From Qingrenia yutianensis (GTDB lineage Bacteria; Bacillota; Clostridia; UMGS1810): a stretch of 64,000 bases of DNA. This document shows positions 16,981-25,217 of this stretch, piece after piece. The DNA lies in contig NZ_JACRTE010000003.1 of NCBI RefSeq assembly GCF_014385105.1, positions 1 to 64,000 on the forward strand. The letters are read 5' to 3'. A model generated the notes under the pieces. The model was given only the letters and a program-made list of their open reading frames with translations, was not told where the DNA came from and ran no database searches. Each line of letters starts with the position of its first letter. Positions within the stretch are counted from its first letter, which is position 1. The position numbers and the translations under genes were made by a program.

Positions 16981-17961
16981 ATGAAAATAGGAATTTTAGG
17001 CTACGGAAATCTCGGACGCGGTGTTGAATGTGCAATCCGACAAAACCCCGACGCAGTTTTATCTGCTGTGTTTACGCGCAGAAACCCTGCGGACGTTAAA
17101 ATTTTGACCGAGGGTGTTCCCGTTTTGAGCGTTGACGATGCGGAAAAAATGAAAGACGAGATAGACGTTCTCATAATCTGCGGAGGAAGTGCCACAGATT
17201 TGCCCGTGCAGACGCCGAAATACGCGCAGTATTTTAACGTTATCGACAGTTTTGATACCCACGCGAAAATTCCCGAGCATTTTGCAAATGTGGATAATTC
17301 CGCGAAAAAAGGCGGAAAAACCGCAATAATTTCGGTCGGCTGGGACCCGGGAATGTTCTCGCTTGCGAGAATGTATGCAAATGCAATTCTCACCGACGGC
17401 TGTGATTATACATTCTGGGGAAGAGGTGTAAGCCAGGGACATTCCGACGCAATCCGCAGAATTGACGGCGTTGTTGACGCGCGCCAGTACACCGTCCCCG
17501 TTAAAGAGGCGGTTGATGCGGTTCGCGCAGGCGAAAATCCCGCGCTCACAACGCGTCAGAAACACACGCGTGAGTGCTATGTTGTTGCCGAGGACGGCGC
17601 AGACCTTGCAAAAATTGAGCGCGAAATTAAAACTATGCCGAATTATTTTACCGATTACGACACAACGGTTTATTTCATTTCCGAGGAGGAACTTAAAGCA
17701 AACCACAGTGCAATTCCGCACGGCGGTTCGGTTATACGAAGCGGAAAAACGGGTATGAACGGCGAAAACGGACACGTTATAGAATACAGCTTAAAGCTTG
17801 ACTCAAATCCCGAATTTACCGCGTCGGTGCTGGTTGCGTACGCGCGCGCCGTTTGCCGTATGAACAAAGAGGGAATGACGGGCTGTAAAACGGTGTTTGA
17901 TGTTCCGCCGGCATATTTGAGCGCAATGAGCGGTGAGGAATTAAGAAAAAAACTTCTTTAA
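16981..17961 (+). CDS. ddh: meso-Diaminopimelate D-dehydrogenase
   Basis: 326 residues, the family length. The N-terminal Rossmann motif is GILGYGNLGRG (residues 4-14), for NADP. The family block SVGWDPGMFSLARM (near 120) lines the substrate pocket. It makes meso-diaminopimelate directly from tetrahydrodipicolinate, ammonia and NADPH, a one-step branch of lysine synthesis that also supplies peptidoglycan. AAGGAG sets the start at 16981, though the frame is open upstream. It follows the carboxypeptidase gene and is followed by a terminator. Confidence 0.95.
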   Translation: MKIGILGYGNLGRGVECAIRQNPDAVLSAVFTRRNPADVKILTEGVPVLSVDDAEKMKDEIDVLIICGGSATDLPVQTPKYAQYFNVIDSFDTHAKIPEHFANVDNSAKKGGKTAIISVGWDPGMFSLARMYANAILTDGCDYTFWGRGVSQGHSDAIRRIDGVVDARQYTVPVKEAVDAVRAGENPALTTRQKHTRECYVVAEDGADLAKIEREIKTMPNYFTDYDTTVYFISEEELKANHSAIPHGGSVIRSGKTGMNGENGHVIEYSLKLDSNPEFTASVLVAYARAVCRMNKEGMTGCKTVFDVPPAYLSAMSGEELRKKLL

Positions 17962-18001
17962 ATTTGTTTGATAAAATTAAAATTTTGATGTGATAAAATT
18001 C

Positions 18002-18054
18002 AAAAAGAGCCGAATTTTGCGCCGTTTTCACGGCTTTGATTTCGGCTCTTTTTT
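18002..18054. terminator. Bidirectional terminator between ddh and spoVT
   Basis: Outer stem AAAAAGAGCCGAA / TTCGGCTCTTTTT with an inner GCCG...CGGC hairpin. Runs of A and T on the two sides allow use in both directions. Confidence 0.88.
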
Positions 18055-18055
18055 G

Positions 18056-18598
18056 TCATAATTCCATTTGTTTTGCAAGAAAAAGTGCGGCGGCTTTGGA
18101 GATTTTTTCTTCAGCCTCGCTCATTTTTTTGTCCGCGCTGTCTTTCAAAAGAACAACGCTTCCCACAGTGTCGCCCTCCGCGATAATCGGCACCGCAACA
18201 CCGACACTCAATTTGCTTCCGTCGGTCACAGTGAGATTTTTGTCGTTTTCGCGGCGGTAGATGAACGCGGTTTTTTCTTCAAGCACGCGTTCCATATCCT
18301 CGCTCAAACGCTTTTCCTGAAAATCTTTTTTCGCCGCGCCCGATATTGCAATGATGGTGTCCCTGTCGGTGATACACGCAGGGTACCCCGACGTTTTGTA
18401 AAGCGTTTCGGCGTATTGCGAGGCGAATTCGCCAAGTTCGCCGATGGGCGAGTATTTTTTGAAAATAACCTCCCCGTCGCGGTCTGTGAAAATCTCTAAC
18501 GGGTCGCCCTCTCTGATACGCATAGTACGGCGGATTTCCTTGGGTATAACCACCCTTCCGAGGTCGTCTATACGTCTGACAATTCCTGTTGCTTTCAT
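18056..18598 (-). CDS. spoVT: Stage V sporulation protein T
   Basis: 180 residues. The N-terminal AbrB-type swapped-hairpin DNA-binding domain is MKATGIVRRIDDLGRVVIPK onward (about 1-50). The C-terminal GAF-like domain (about 55-178) is the SpoVT sensor half. In Bacillus SpoVT acts in the forespore and tunes sigma-G-dependent genes. The length and both domains fit SpoVT rather than AbrB or Abh, which lack the GAF half. AAGGAG precedes the ATG. No clear sigma-G promoter was recognised upstream. Confidence 0.95.
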   Translation of the reverse strand: MKATGIVRRIDDLGRVVIPKEIRRTMRIREGDPLEIFTDRDGEVIFKKYSPIGELGEFASQYAETLYKTSGYPACITDRDTIIAISGAAKKDFQEKRLSEDMERVLEEKTAFIYRRENDKNLTVTDGSKLSVGVAVPIIAEGDTVGSVVLLKDSADKKMSEAEEKISKAAALFLAKQMEL

Positions 18599-18922
18599 AT
18601 AAAAAACTCCTTTTAAACATATAAACTTTTAAAAATTTTGTGCCTTTTTATGTGTATTTTTTGTGTTTGCCGATTAAATTTTACAAATTTATTGTTTGCA
18701 ATAATGGGAGTTTTATGTAAATTTATTTTTGGTATTAAATGGGTTAAAAATTTTTGATAAATTGTTGAAGTTTATATAAAACTGTGCTACAATGAATTAT
18801 CATAAAAACATCGGCAATGCAAATAAAAATACTGTATAATAAATATAATATAATAAATATAATATAATAAAGTCATATGTGCAGCGAAATTATAAACAGC
18901 AAAAAGGAAGGGACGGAGAAAA
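18599..18922. other. AT-rich intergenic region between spoVT and mgtC
   Basis: 324 bp with no gene seen. It contains a candidate promoter for mgtC and, at about 18836-18870, a short AT-only direct repeat in which AATAAATATAAT recurs. Confidence 0.7.
18765..18793 (+). promoter_or_regulatory. Candidate promoter of the mgtC-like gene
   Basis: TTGAAG (18765-18770), 17 nt, TACAAT (18788-18793). The leader to the ATG at 18923 would be about 120 nt. Confidence 0.55.
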
Positions 18923-19603
18923 ATGTTTGAACCGATACAAATTGAATATTTGTTAAGACTTTTTGCCGCGGCGGTATGCGGTGCGGTGATAGGATTTGAA
19001 CGCAAAAACCGCTCAAAAGAGGCGGGAATAAGAACGCACTGCCTTGTTGCAATAGGCGCGGCGCTTATGATGATTGTGTCGAAGTATGCGTTTTTTGACG
19101 TTATCAAACCGGGTTTTAAGTATGCCGAGAATATAAAGCTCGACCCGTCGCGTGTTGCGTCGAACATAGCAAACGGCATAGGCTTTTTGGGCGCGGGTAT
19201 GATTTTTATTCAAAAGCGCACCATAACGGGACTCACCACCGCGGCAGGCATATGGGCAACATCGGGCATAGGTATGGCGATAGGCGGAGGAATGTATTTT
19301 ATCGGCATTTGTGCAAGCGTCATTGTGCTTTTGATGCAGATTTTTCTTCACCGCGGATATAAATGGCTGGAAATGCCTGTGCACAGAGTTGTCAGCGTCA
19401 AAAATGTTGATAAGGACGGATTTAACGAAGATTTTTGCGCCCGATGCGAGAAAATGGGCGTTTCGGTAAGCTTAAGCTCCGCCTCGAAAAATCCGGATGC
19501 TGACACGAAAAACTATGTGTATAAAATGGAGCTCTCTCCAAAGGTCGACGAGGAGGAAATTTTAAAACTTATACCGTACGAATGCAGTATTAAGTTCGAT
19601 TGA
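18923..19603 (+). CDS. MgtC/SapB-family membrane protein
   Basis: 226 residues. Four to five membrane segments fill the first 140 residues. Family motifs are AVIGFERKNRSKEAGIRTH (near 21-39) and GIGFLGAGMI (near 88). The C-terminal soluble part (about 150-226) is ACT-like, as in longer members. MgtC in Salmonella affects magnesium, phosphate and ATP balance and survival in low magnesium; in Gram-positive bacteria the role is poorly known, so magnesium transport should not be assumed. AAGGAAGGGACGGAG precedes the ATG. It stands alone. Confidence 0.9.
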   Translation: MFEPIQIEYLLRLFAAAVCGAVIGFERKNRSKEAGIRTHCLVAIGAALMMIVSKYAFFDVIKPGFKYAENIKLDPSRVASNIANGIGFLGAGMIFIQKRTITGLTTAAGIWATSGIGMAIGGGMYFIGICASVIVLLMQIFLHRGYKWLEMPVHRVVSVKNVDKDGFNEDFCARCEKMGVSVSLSSASKNPDADTKNYVYKMELSPKVDEEEILKLIPYECSIKFD

Positions 19604-19710
19604 GAAAAATTCTCCTAATTGTTGCAATGTTTTTGGTCGGATTTTGTTTGTGATTTGTATGTTTTTAATTTGTGCGTTTTTACATTATTGTATATTTTGC
19701 GTTTATGTAG

Positions 19711-19732
19711 GGGACGATGTTAGCATCGTCCC
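19711..19732. repeat. Small palindromic repeat (REP-like), copy 3
   Basis: GGGACGATG, TTAG, CATCGTCCC: a perfect 9-bp stem, between the ends of two convergent genes. It is followed by CTTGCTTTTTTC, so it may also stop transcription. Confidence 0.7.
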
Positions 19733-19746
19733 TTGCTTTTTTCAAT

Positions 19747-20613
19747 TCAGCCGAGTATTTCAGCAAAATGTGTTCTTTCAAAACTCTGAAACGGTTTTAT
19801 GCAAATAATGCCGTCTTTTTTTGTAATATCGCCGTCAAAGTCTTGTTTTTCCGAAACTCCGCACCAGGGTTCTATGCAGACATATTTTCTTTCGGGGAGC
19901 GTCCACAATGCGAGCGACGTATGGCTCGGAAAACCGACGCGTATTTTTCTTTTTCCGTTTTTATGCCCGAATATCACGCTGTCGGAATTTATGTTTTTAA
20001 AAATATATGTGCATTTTTCAAATTCTCCGTAATCGAGAAAAAGCACGTTGTCTGTAAGATTTATTTTTTCCGTTTTTCCGTTGAAAAATCCGTCTTGGAG
20101 CATACGGCGCGTAAGAGATGTATCGTTTTCAAATTTTACATAATACTCGTCCGCGCCCTCGGGACAGGAATATCCCTCGTGTCCGCCGAATGAAAAATAC
20201 ATATCACCGTTCCCTGTGTTTTTTGCGCAGTATGTAATGTCCAGCCTGTTTTTAAAAAGAGAAAAGGATACGCGAAATTCAAAGTCGAACGGGTATTTCT
20301 TTTTTGTATCCTCGTCCGATTTTAGAAGAAAACAAGCTTTGTTTCCGGACAAATTTTCAATTTCAAATTCTTTAAATCTTGCAAATCCGTGAGGCGTCAT
20401 TTCGTAAACTTTGCCGTCAAAAATATACCGTCCTTTGTTAAGGCTTCCGCAAATCGGGAACAAAACCGGTGCGGTAAATCCCCAAACATTTTTGTCGGCT
20501 TGCCACATATATTCCGTTTTTTCACTGCAAAAGCTTAAAAGCTGTGCGCCGAGCGATGAAATTTTTGCGCTTGACGCGCCGTTTTTCAGGGTAACAATGT
20601 TATTCAATGTCAA
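19747..20613 (-). CDS. Aldose 1-epimerase family protein (LacX-like)
   Basis: 288 residues forming the galactose-mutarotase fold. Motifs HGFAR (near 75) and GGHEGYSCP (near 143-151), with CIEPWCGV (near 247), match the LacX branch and provide the likely catalytic His and Glu. It would interconvert anomers of a sugar or sugar phosphate in the cytosol. The start is uncertain: TTG at 20613 lies only 2 nt from GAGGAG, and TTG at 20607 has better spacing. It ends 12 nt downstream of the regulator gene on the same strand, so the two are probably co-transcribed and tied to sugar use. Confidence 0.82.
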   Translation of the reverse strand: MTLNNIVTLKNGASSAKISSLGAQLLSFCSEKTEYMWQADKNVWGFTAPVLFPICGSLNKGRYIFDGKVYEMTPHGFARFKEFEIENLSGNKACFLLKSDEDTKKKYPFDFEFRVSFSLFKNRLDITYCAKNTGNGDMYFSFGGHEGYSCPEGADEYYVKFENDTSLTRRMLQDGFFNGKTEKINLTDNVLFLDYGEFEKCTYIFKNINSDSVIFGHKNGKRKIRVGFPSHTSLALWTLPERKYVCIEPWCGVSEKQDFDGDITKKDGIICIKPFQSFERTHFAEILG

Positions 20614-20625
20614 ATCTCCTCTAGG

Positions 20626-21720
20626 CTAATTATTCTTCAAATTCAAATCGTTCAGCAAATCTTTAAGCTCGTTTTTCGATTTTGTATGCGTGAGGGCAAA
20701 AATTTTGTTAAGCTTGTATCGGAAAGCCGAGTCGGAAAGATAAAGCTTTTCGGCAAGCGCACTGTATGAAACATCATTTGCAATTCCCTTCAAAATCATT
20801 GTGAGCGACGTGTCGGACGAGCCGAAAACCGCGTCAAGACCGATTATTCCCCTGATTTTGCCGTCGTCAAATATGGTATGAGTGCACGGTTCAAAATTGT
20901 TTGAAATTATACTGCTGTCATTTTCAAATTTTATATTCAGCGTGCTTTCGCGCACAATTATATCGTAATCCACAAGAATACTTACCGAGCTTACCGACGG
21001 GTTATCGGAAAGGTAATAATACGCTTTCCGCGCCTGTGTGCCCATTTCGCGGTATTTCGGCGCGACGCTTGTAACGGCGGGGGTTGTGTTTTCGCATATA
21101 AACGAATTTCCGTAGCCTGCCGTAAACACATCTTCGGGAATTTTAATCCCCGCCTTCCGCGCCTTTGACATAAACAAAACGGCAAAATAGTCGTTTGAAC
21201 ATATCACGCCGTTATATGATGAAATATCGCTTAAAAGGCTGTTTACACAGTCCTCCGCATTGGTTTTGCTGTAATATATGTTTTTCTGCGCGTCTTTTTT
21301 GTAAAGCGCGGAATATGCCTCTGTAAAGGCGTCTTTTTTCTCGTTGTCAATCGTTGAGTACCTGTTTACGCCGAGGAGTGCAGTGCTGTTTCTGCCTGCC
21401 GATTTGAAATATTTCAAAAGGCTTGTAACCGCCGCTTTTCTGTTGGTTTTAATGGTGCTTATACGGCTGTCGACGTCTGCCGTTTCGGTGCCTACAACGA
21501 TAGGGCGGAGATTGTTTTCAATGCACACGGTAATGCTTTTTTTCAAAAAATGGTTTGTTGTGCCTATTATCGGCACGACGGAGGATTTTGCGAAATTTTT
21601 CACATCGTCGGGCGTTACAATTTCGTATTTCTGTCTGCCTATGCCGTCCAGCGTTTCACCGCACCAGCTTGATTTTAAATAGTTTTCCTCCGCGATTATC
21701 GGAATTTTTGCATTTTTCAC
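20626..21720 (-). CDS. Transcriptional regulator: LacI-type sugar-binding domain with a C-terminal LuxR/GerE-like helix-turn-helix
   Basis: 364 residues from GTG 21720. Residues about 10-270 look like a periplasmic-binding-protein-like domain of the LacI/GalR sort (PIVVGTETADVDSR; SYNGVICSNDYFAVLFM; KIPEDVFTAGYGNS). No N-terminal LacI helix-turn-helix is present. Instead the last 60 residues (SYSALAEKLYLSDSAFRYKL and on) resemble a LuxR/GerE-type helix-turn-helix. SD GGGGAGG at 21735-21729 is 8 nt from GTG 21720; GTG 21729 overlaps the SD and is less likely. It is divergent from operon A and probably controls it in response to a sugar or sugar acid. The domain order is unusual. Confidence 0.75.
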   Translation of the reverse strand: MKNAKIPIIAEENYLKSSWCGETLDGIGRQKYEIVTPDDVKNFAKSSVVPIIGTTNHFLKKSITVCIENNLRPIVVGTETADVDSRISTIKTNRKAAVTSLLKYFKSAGRNSTALLGVNRYSTIDNEKKDAFTEAYSALYKKDAQKNIYYSKTNAEDCVNSLLSDISSYNGVICSNDYFAVLFMSKARKAGIKIPEDVFTAGYGNSFICENTTPAVTSVAPKYREMGTQARKAYYYLSDNPSVSSVSILVDYDIIVRESTLNIKFENDSSIISNNFEPCTHTIFDDGKIRGIIGLDAVFGSSDTSLTMILKGIANDVSYSALAEKLYLSDSAFRYKLNKIFALTHTKSKNELKDLLNDLNLKNN

Positions 21721-21735
21721 AGTGTGCACCTCCCC

Positions 21736-21763
21736 GGCATCGGAGGGTATAACCCCGTATGCC
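21736..21763 (-). promoter_or_regulatory. Leader hairpin abutting the regulator SD
   Basis: On the minus strand, GGCAT-A-CGGG and CCG-ATGCC pair around a TTATA-containing loop. The base of the stem touches the SD GGGGAGG. It could shape translation of the regulator. Confidence 0.4.
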
Positions 21764-21768
21764 TAAAC

Positions 21769-21807
21769 TTGATGAACTATTATACAACATCAAATGCAAT
21801 TTTGCAA
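21769..21807 (-). promoter_or_regulatory. Promoter and candidate operator of the regulator gene
   Basis: On the minus strand: TTGCAA (21807-21802), 17 nt, TATAAT (21784-21779). An inverted repeat TTGATG (21769-21774) and CATCAA (21788-21793) brackets the -10 box, a good place for a repressor, perhaps the regulator itself. Confidence 0.6.
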
Positions 21808-21847
21808 TACCCAATTTTAATTTTTTTAAGTCCGCATAAATGAGTAT

Positions 21848-21875
21848 TTCAGACTTTTCGGTTTGTACTTATAAT
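21848..21875 (+). promoter_or_regulatory. Candidate promoter of operon A
   Basis: TATAAT at 21870-21875 with a weak -35 (TTCAGA, 21848-21853, 16-nt spacer). The ribosome binding site GGAGG follows at 21883-21887. A weak -35 fits a promoter that needs an activator. Confidence 0.45.
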
Positions 21876-21896
21876 TATATACGGAGGTATTGCGGT

Positions 21897-22823
21897 ATGA
21901 AAAAACTTAAAAAAATAGATATGCACGTTCATTGTATAGAGGAAAGAGGTATTCCGAAACTTTCGGGACACTTTTATCCGACGGTTAAAGAGCTTAGAAA
22001 AATATATGACAAAATAGGCGTTGAAAAAGGCGTGCTTTTGCCGCCGGGAACCTGTCCCGAATTTACCACCGAGCGCCTTTCGCCAAGAGAGGCGGAGGCG
22101 ATTGCAAAAAAATATAACGACACGATAGGCTGGTGGTTTCTGGGGCTTGACCCGCGCTTCGGAAGTAACAACGAAAATACCGATTTTTCGCATTACATAA
22201 ATTATTACAAGGCGCACGGCGCAAAGGGTATCAGCGAGCTTATATCAAACATAAGCCTTGATGACGGAAGGGTGCTTAATCTTTTTAAGCACTGCGAAAA
22301 GTGCGGTATGTCGGTTACTCTCCATTTCGGAAAGGAAAGTCACGACTACGGCGTTATTGACGGTTTGCACCTGCCGAAGCTTGAAAAGGTTTTGAAAATG
22401 TTTCCCGATTTAAAAATTATCGGTCATTCGGTGCGTTTCTGGTCGGAGCTTGACGCAGACGTGACCGAGGATACAAGGGACAGCTATCCGGCGGGCAAGG
22501 TTGAAAAAGAGGGCAGAGTGGGATATTTAATGCGGAAATATAAAAATCTTTACTGCGACTTATCCTCGCTCTCGGGATACCGCGCAATGACGCGCGATAA
22601 GGAATATGCCTATAAATTTATGGAGGAGTTTTCCGACCGTATTTTTTACGCTACCGATATACACGACCCCGAAAATATAAATCCCGATAATCCTGCGTAT
22701 GAAATGTTAAAGCTTTCCGGGTTTTTGGACGAAGCGTGCGAAAACGGCAAAATAAGCTATGACACATATGAAAAAATCTGCCGTAAAAATGCGCTTAAAC
22801 TGCTCGGAGAATGTGAGGAATGA
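21897..22823 (+). CDS. Amidohydrolase-family TIM-barrel protein (possible sugar lactonase)
   Basis: 308 residues. The metal-binding HxH is in KIDMHVHCI (residues 6-14). Later His residues are in LHFGKE (near 140) and IIGHSVRFWSELD (near 177), and the distal Asp in ATDIHDPENI (near 258). These fit the Amidohydro_2 branch, which contains sugar-acid lactonases, decarboxylases and hydratases. In this operon, beside a dehydrogenase and a sugar-acid dehydratase, opening a sugar lactone is the simplest role, but this is inference. GGAGG sets the start at 21897; the frame is open 57 nt further up. It is the first gene of operon A; the next starts 4 nt later. Confidence 0.75.
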   Translation: MKKLKKIDMHVHCIEERGIPKLSGHFYPTVKELRKIYDKIGVEKGVLLPPGTCPEFTTERLSPREAEAIAKKYNDTIGWWFLGLDPRFGSNNENTDFSHYINYYKAHGAKGISELISNISLDDGRVLNLFKHCEKCGMSVTLHFGKESHDYGVIDGLHLPKLEKVLKMFPDLKIIGHSVRFWSELDADVTEDTRDSYPAGKVEKEGRVGYLMRKYKNLYCDLSSLSGYRAMTRDKEYAYKFMEEFSDRIFYATDIHDPENINPDNPAYEMLKLSGFLDEACENGKISYDTYEKICRKNALKLLGECEE

Positions 22824-22827
22824 TTTT

Positions 22828-24393
22828 ATGAACATCTCTGACATCATCAAAACCGACGTTCTTGTTTTCGGCGGAGGCATTGCAGGCGTAAAATCCGCAT
22901 ATACCGCGGTAAATAACGGGTGCAGTGCGGTTTTGGTTACCAAAAGCACGGATTGTGCGTCAAACTATATTTTAGGATTTAACGCACCGCTAGGTTTGCG
23001 CGACAGTGCGGAGCTTTACGCCGAAGATACCGTAAACGGAGGCGGAGGAATAAACAATATAAGCCTTGTTAAAACGCTTTGCGAAAACGCCGTTTCGGAG
23101 ATTGAATTTACCGAAAAATCGGGGCTTGAATTTGACCGCTCAAAAGACGGCTACCACCTTTTGAAACCGCTTGGGTGCACTGTTCCGAGGCTTGCGCACA
23201 TAGAAAACCGAACGGGCAGAATATCGCTTGAAAAATTCTTATCAATGGCAGAGGAAAAGGGCGTAAAAATAATTTCAGACGCTATGCTCTCGGATATTAT
23301 CGTTGAAAACGGCAGAGCAATCGGCGCGTCGGTGCTCGATTTGAAAAACAGAAAAGAATTTTATGTGTGCGCCAAGTCGGTTGTAATCGCGACGGGCGGA
23401 ATACATATCGCAGAGGGCAGTACATATCCCGTTTCTATGACGGGCGACGGCTATGCGGCGGCATACCGCGCAGGCGCGTGCCTTACCGATATGGAGTTTA
23501 TTCAGTTTGAGCCGTGCAGATGTATATATCCCCAAAAACTCGGCATTTCCACAACACTGCTTGCCAAGGGCGGAAAAATAACAAACCGTTACGGCGAGCG
23601 GTTCCTCTTAAAATATTATAAATCCGAGGGAGATATACAAAAAGACGTGCTTGCAAAGCTGATATACAAAGAAATAACCGACGGAAAAGGGACGGAGCAC
23701 GGCGGAGTGTACCTCGACCTTACCGATATTGACGAAACGGAAATCAAAGAAAATCATTCGCTCTATTACAACCGTTTTAAAAATGCGGGAATTGACATTA
23801 CAGAGCAGAAAATTGAGGTTGCTCCGTGCGCACATTCGTTTATGGGCGGTATTGTGATTGACAGCGAGTGCAAAACCTGTGTTGACGGGCTTTTTGCCGC
23901 AGGCGAGGTGACGGGCGGTATCCACGGTGCAAACCGCGTGGGCGGAAACGCAGGCACGGAGGTATACGTTTTCGGTACAACGGCAGGCAAAAGCGCTGCT
24001 GAATACGCACAAAACGCTGATTTTGAAAGCTTTGAAGAAAAGGCGCTGCCGCCGAGAAAAAAAGCGCAGAACAAAGAATATTTTGAAAACATAAAAACCA
24101 AACTCCGCGCGGTTATGTCGGAGAATATGGGACCTGTGAGAAACGGCGAAAATCTTGAAAAGGCATACAAAACGGTATGCGGTATCGAGGACGAAGTAAA
24201 AAGCTTTTCGGCGTTCGGATTTGACGCCGCGGTGAGCAAAAAGGAATGTGAAAATTCTGCACTTGTCTGCAAATGCGCAATATACGGCGCGCTTTTGAGA
24301 AAAGAGTCGCGCGGTGTGCATTTCCGCACCGATTACCCCGAAACCAATCCCGAATATAAGAAGAATTTTCTGCACAAAAAGGATTTTATATGA
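22828..24393 (+). CDS. FAD-dependent oxidoreductase, fumarate reductase/aspartate oxidase family
   Basis: 521 residues. The N-terminal FAD motif is VLVFGGGIAGVKSAY (near 11-25). The second FAD block is GLFAAGEVTGGIHGANRVGGNAG (in part, near 355-377). The catalytic-Arg motif SRGVHFRTDYPE stands near the C terminus, and AHSFMGGI matches the H-T/S-M-G-G signature. It should oxidise or reduce a small acid or hydroxy acid by hydride transfer through FAD. No iron-sulfur or membrane subunit gene is next to it, so its electron partner is unknown. GTGAGGA sets the start at 22828. It overlaps the next gene by ATGA. Its role in operon A is not clear. Confidence 0.82.
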   Translation: MNISDIIKTDVLVFGGGIAGVKSAYTAVNNGCSAVLVTKSTDCASNYILGFNAPLGLRDSAELYAEDTVNGGGGINNISLVKTLCENAVSEIEFTEKSGLEFDRSKDGYHLLKPLGCTVPRLAHIENRTGRISLEKFLSMAEEKGVKIISDAMLSDIIVENGRAIGASVLDLKNRKEFYVCAKSVVIATGGIHIAEGSTYPVSMTGDGYAAAYRAGACLTDMEFIQFEPCRCIYPQKLGISTTLLAKGGKITNRYGERFLLKYYKSEGDIQKDVLAKLIYKEITDGKGTEHGGVYLDLTDIDETEIKENHSLYYNRFKNAGIDITEQKIEVAPCAHSFMGGIVIDSECKTCVDGLFAAGEVTGGIHGANRVGGNAGTEVYVFGTTAGKSAAEYAQNADFESFEEKALPPRKKAQNKEYFENIKTKLRAVMSENMGPVRNGENLEKAYKTVCGIEDEVKSFSAFGFDAAVSKKECENSALVCKCAIYGALLRKESRGVHFRTDYPETNPEYKKNFLHKKDFI

Positions 24394-25217
24394 ATTTAAA
24401 AGTAACGCACATTTGCGAAAACGTCAATAAAATAAACTGGCACATAGGCAGAACGGCAGGAATTTACAAAAACTGTTTTAACGTCATCACCGAGGAAAAC
24501 GAGCTTGTGACGTTCTTTAAAAAAACAGACCGTTTTTCCACGCGTGCGGTGCTGACGGATTTTTGCTCAAATATGACATTTCTTCAGCTTTCGGATGGTA
24601 TGAGGGTGACGAGGTTTGAAAAATGCATTCTTGCCGGAAATGTTGTTTTTGATATGGCGTGCCCCGAAATTATAAGCGTAAAGCGCGGAAAAATACAACA
24701 CGGCGCAGACATTCAAAAAAATATCGGCATTTTGAAAAAAACGCTTGAAATATACGGCAGAAAAAGCCCTGTTTTTGAGGACAAAATTTTGTCGGAAAAG
24801 GTAAAATACGGTTTTGAGCTTTTAAAGGAAAACCCTTTGAGCGGATTTTCGGCGCTTATAGGTTTGGGAGCAGGGCTTACTCCGTCGTGTGACGATATTA
24901 TTTCGGGCATATCCGCATATTTTTATTTAAACGGCATTGGGGAGCGGTTTAACGGTATTCTTGCAAAATATCTTTATGAAAACGGCGATTTTTCCACCGC
25001 AGCGGTGAGCAAAAACCTTTTGACTGACGTTGCAAACGGATATATAAACAGCAGTCTTTATAATTTGATATGCGCGGTTGCAAATGATGAAAAAAGCATA
25101 GAAAAATGCGCGCTCGATATGATAGATTACGGCAGTACGTCGGGTACGGAAACGTGTTACGGCGTGATTTTGGGATATATATTAAGCAGTAAAAAGGAGC
25201 TGAAAGAATGGTTGTAA
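24390..25217 (+). CDS. DUF2877 protein, AllH/YlbF-type oxamate carbamoyltransferase subunit homologue
   Basis: 275 residues. The family signature GLGAGLTPSCDDIISG lies near 158-173, and STSGTE near the C terminus. In E. coli the DUF2877 protein YlbF, with YlbE and FdrA, makes up oxamate carbamoyltransferase, which splits oxalurate with phosphate to oxamate and carbamoyl phosphate in anaerobic allantoin use. Here all three homologues lie in order (DUF2877, FdrA, DUF1116). The substrate may differ, because no carbamate kinase gene is present. Overlaps are 4 nt upstream and 10 nt downstream, indicating tight translational coupling. Confidence 0.85.
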   Translation: MNLKVTHICENVNKINWHIGRTAGIYKNCFNVITEENELVTFFKKTDRFSTRAVLTDFCSNMTFLQLSDGMRVTRFEKCILAGNVVFDMACPEIISVKRGKIQHGADIQKNIGILKKTLEIYGRKSPVFEDKILSEKVKYGFELLKENPLSGFSALIGLGAGLTPSCDDIISGISAYFYLNGIGERFNGILAKYLYENGDFSTAAVSKNLLTDVANGYINSSLYNLICAVANDEKSIEKCALDMIDYGSTSGTETCYGVILGYILSSKKELKEWL

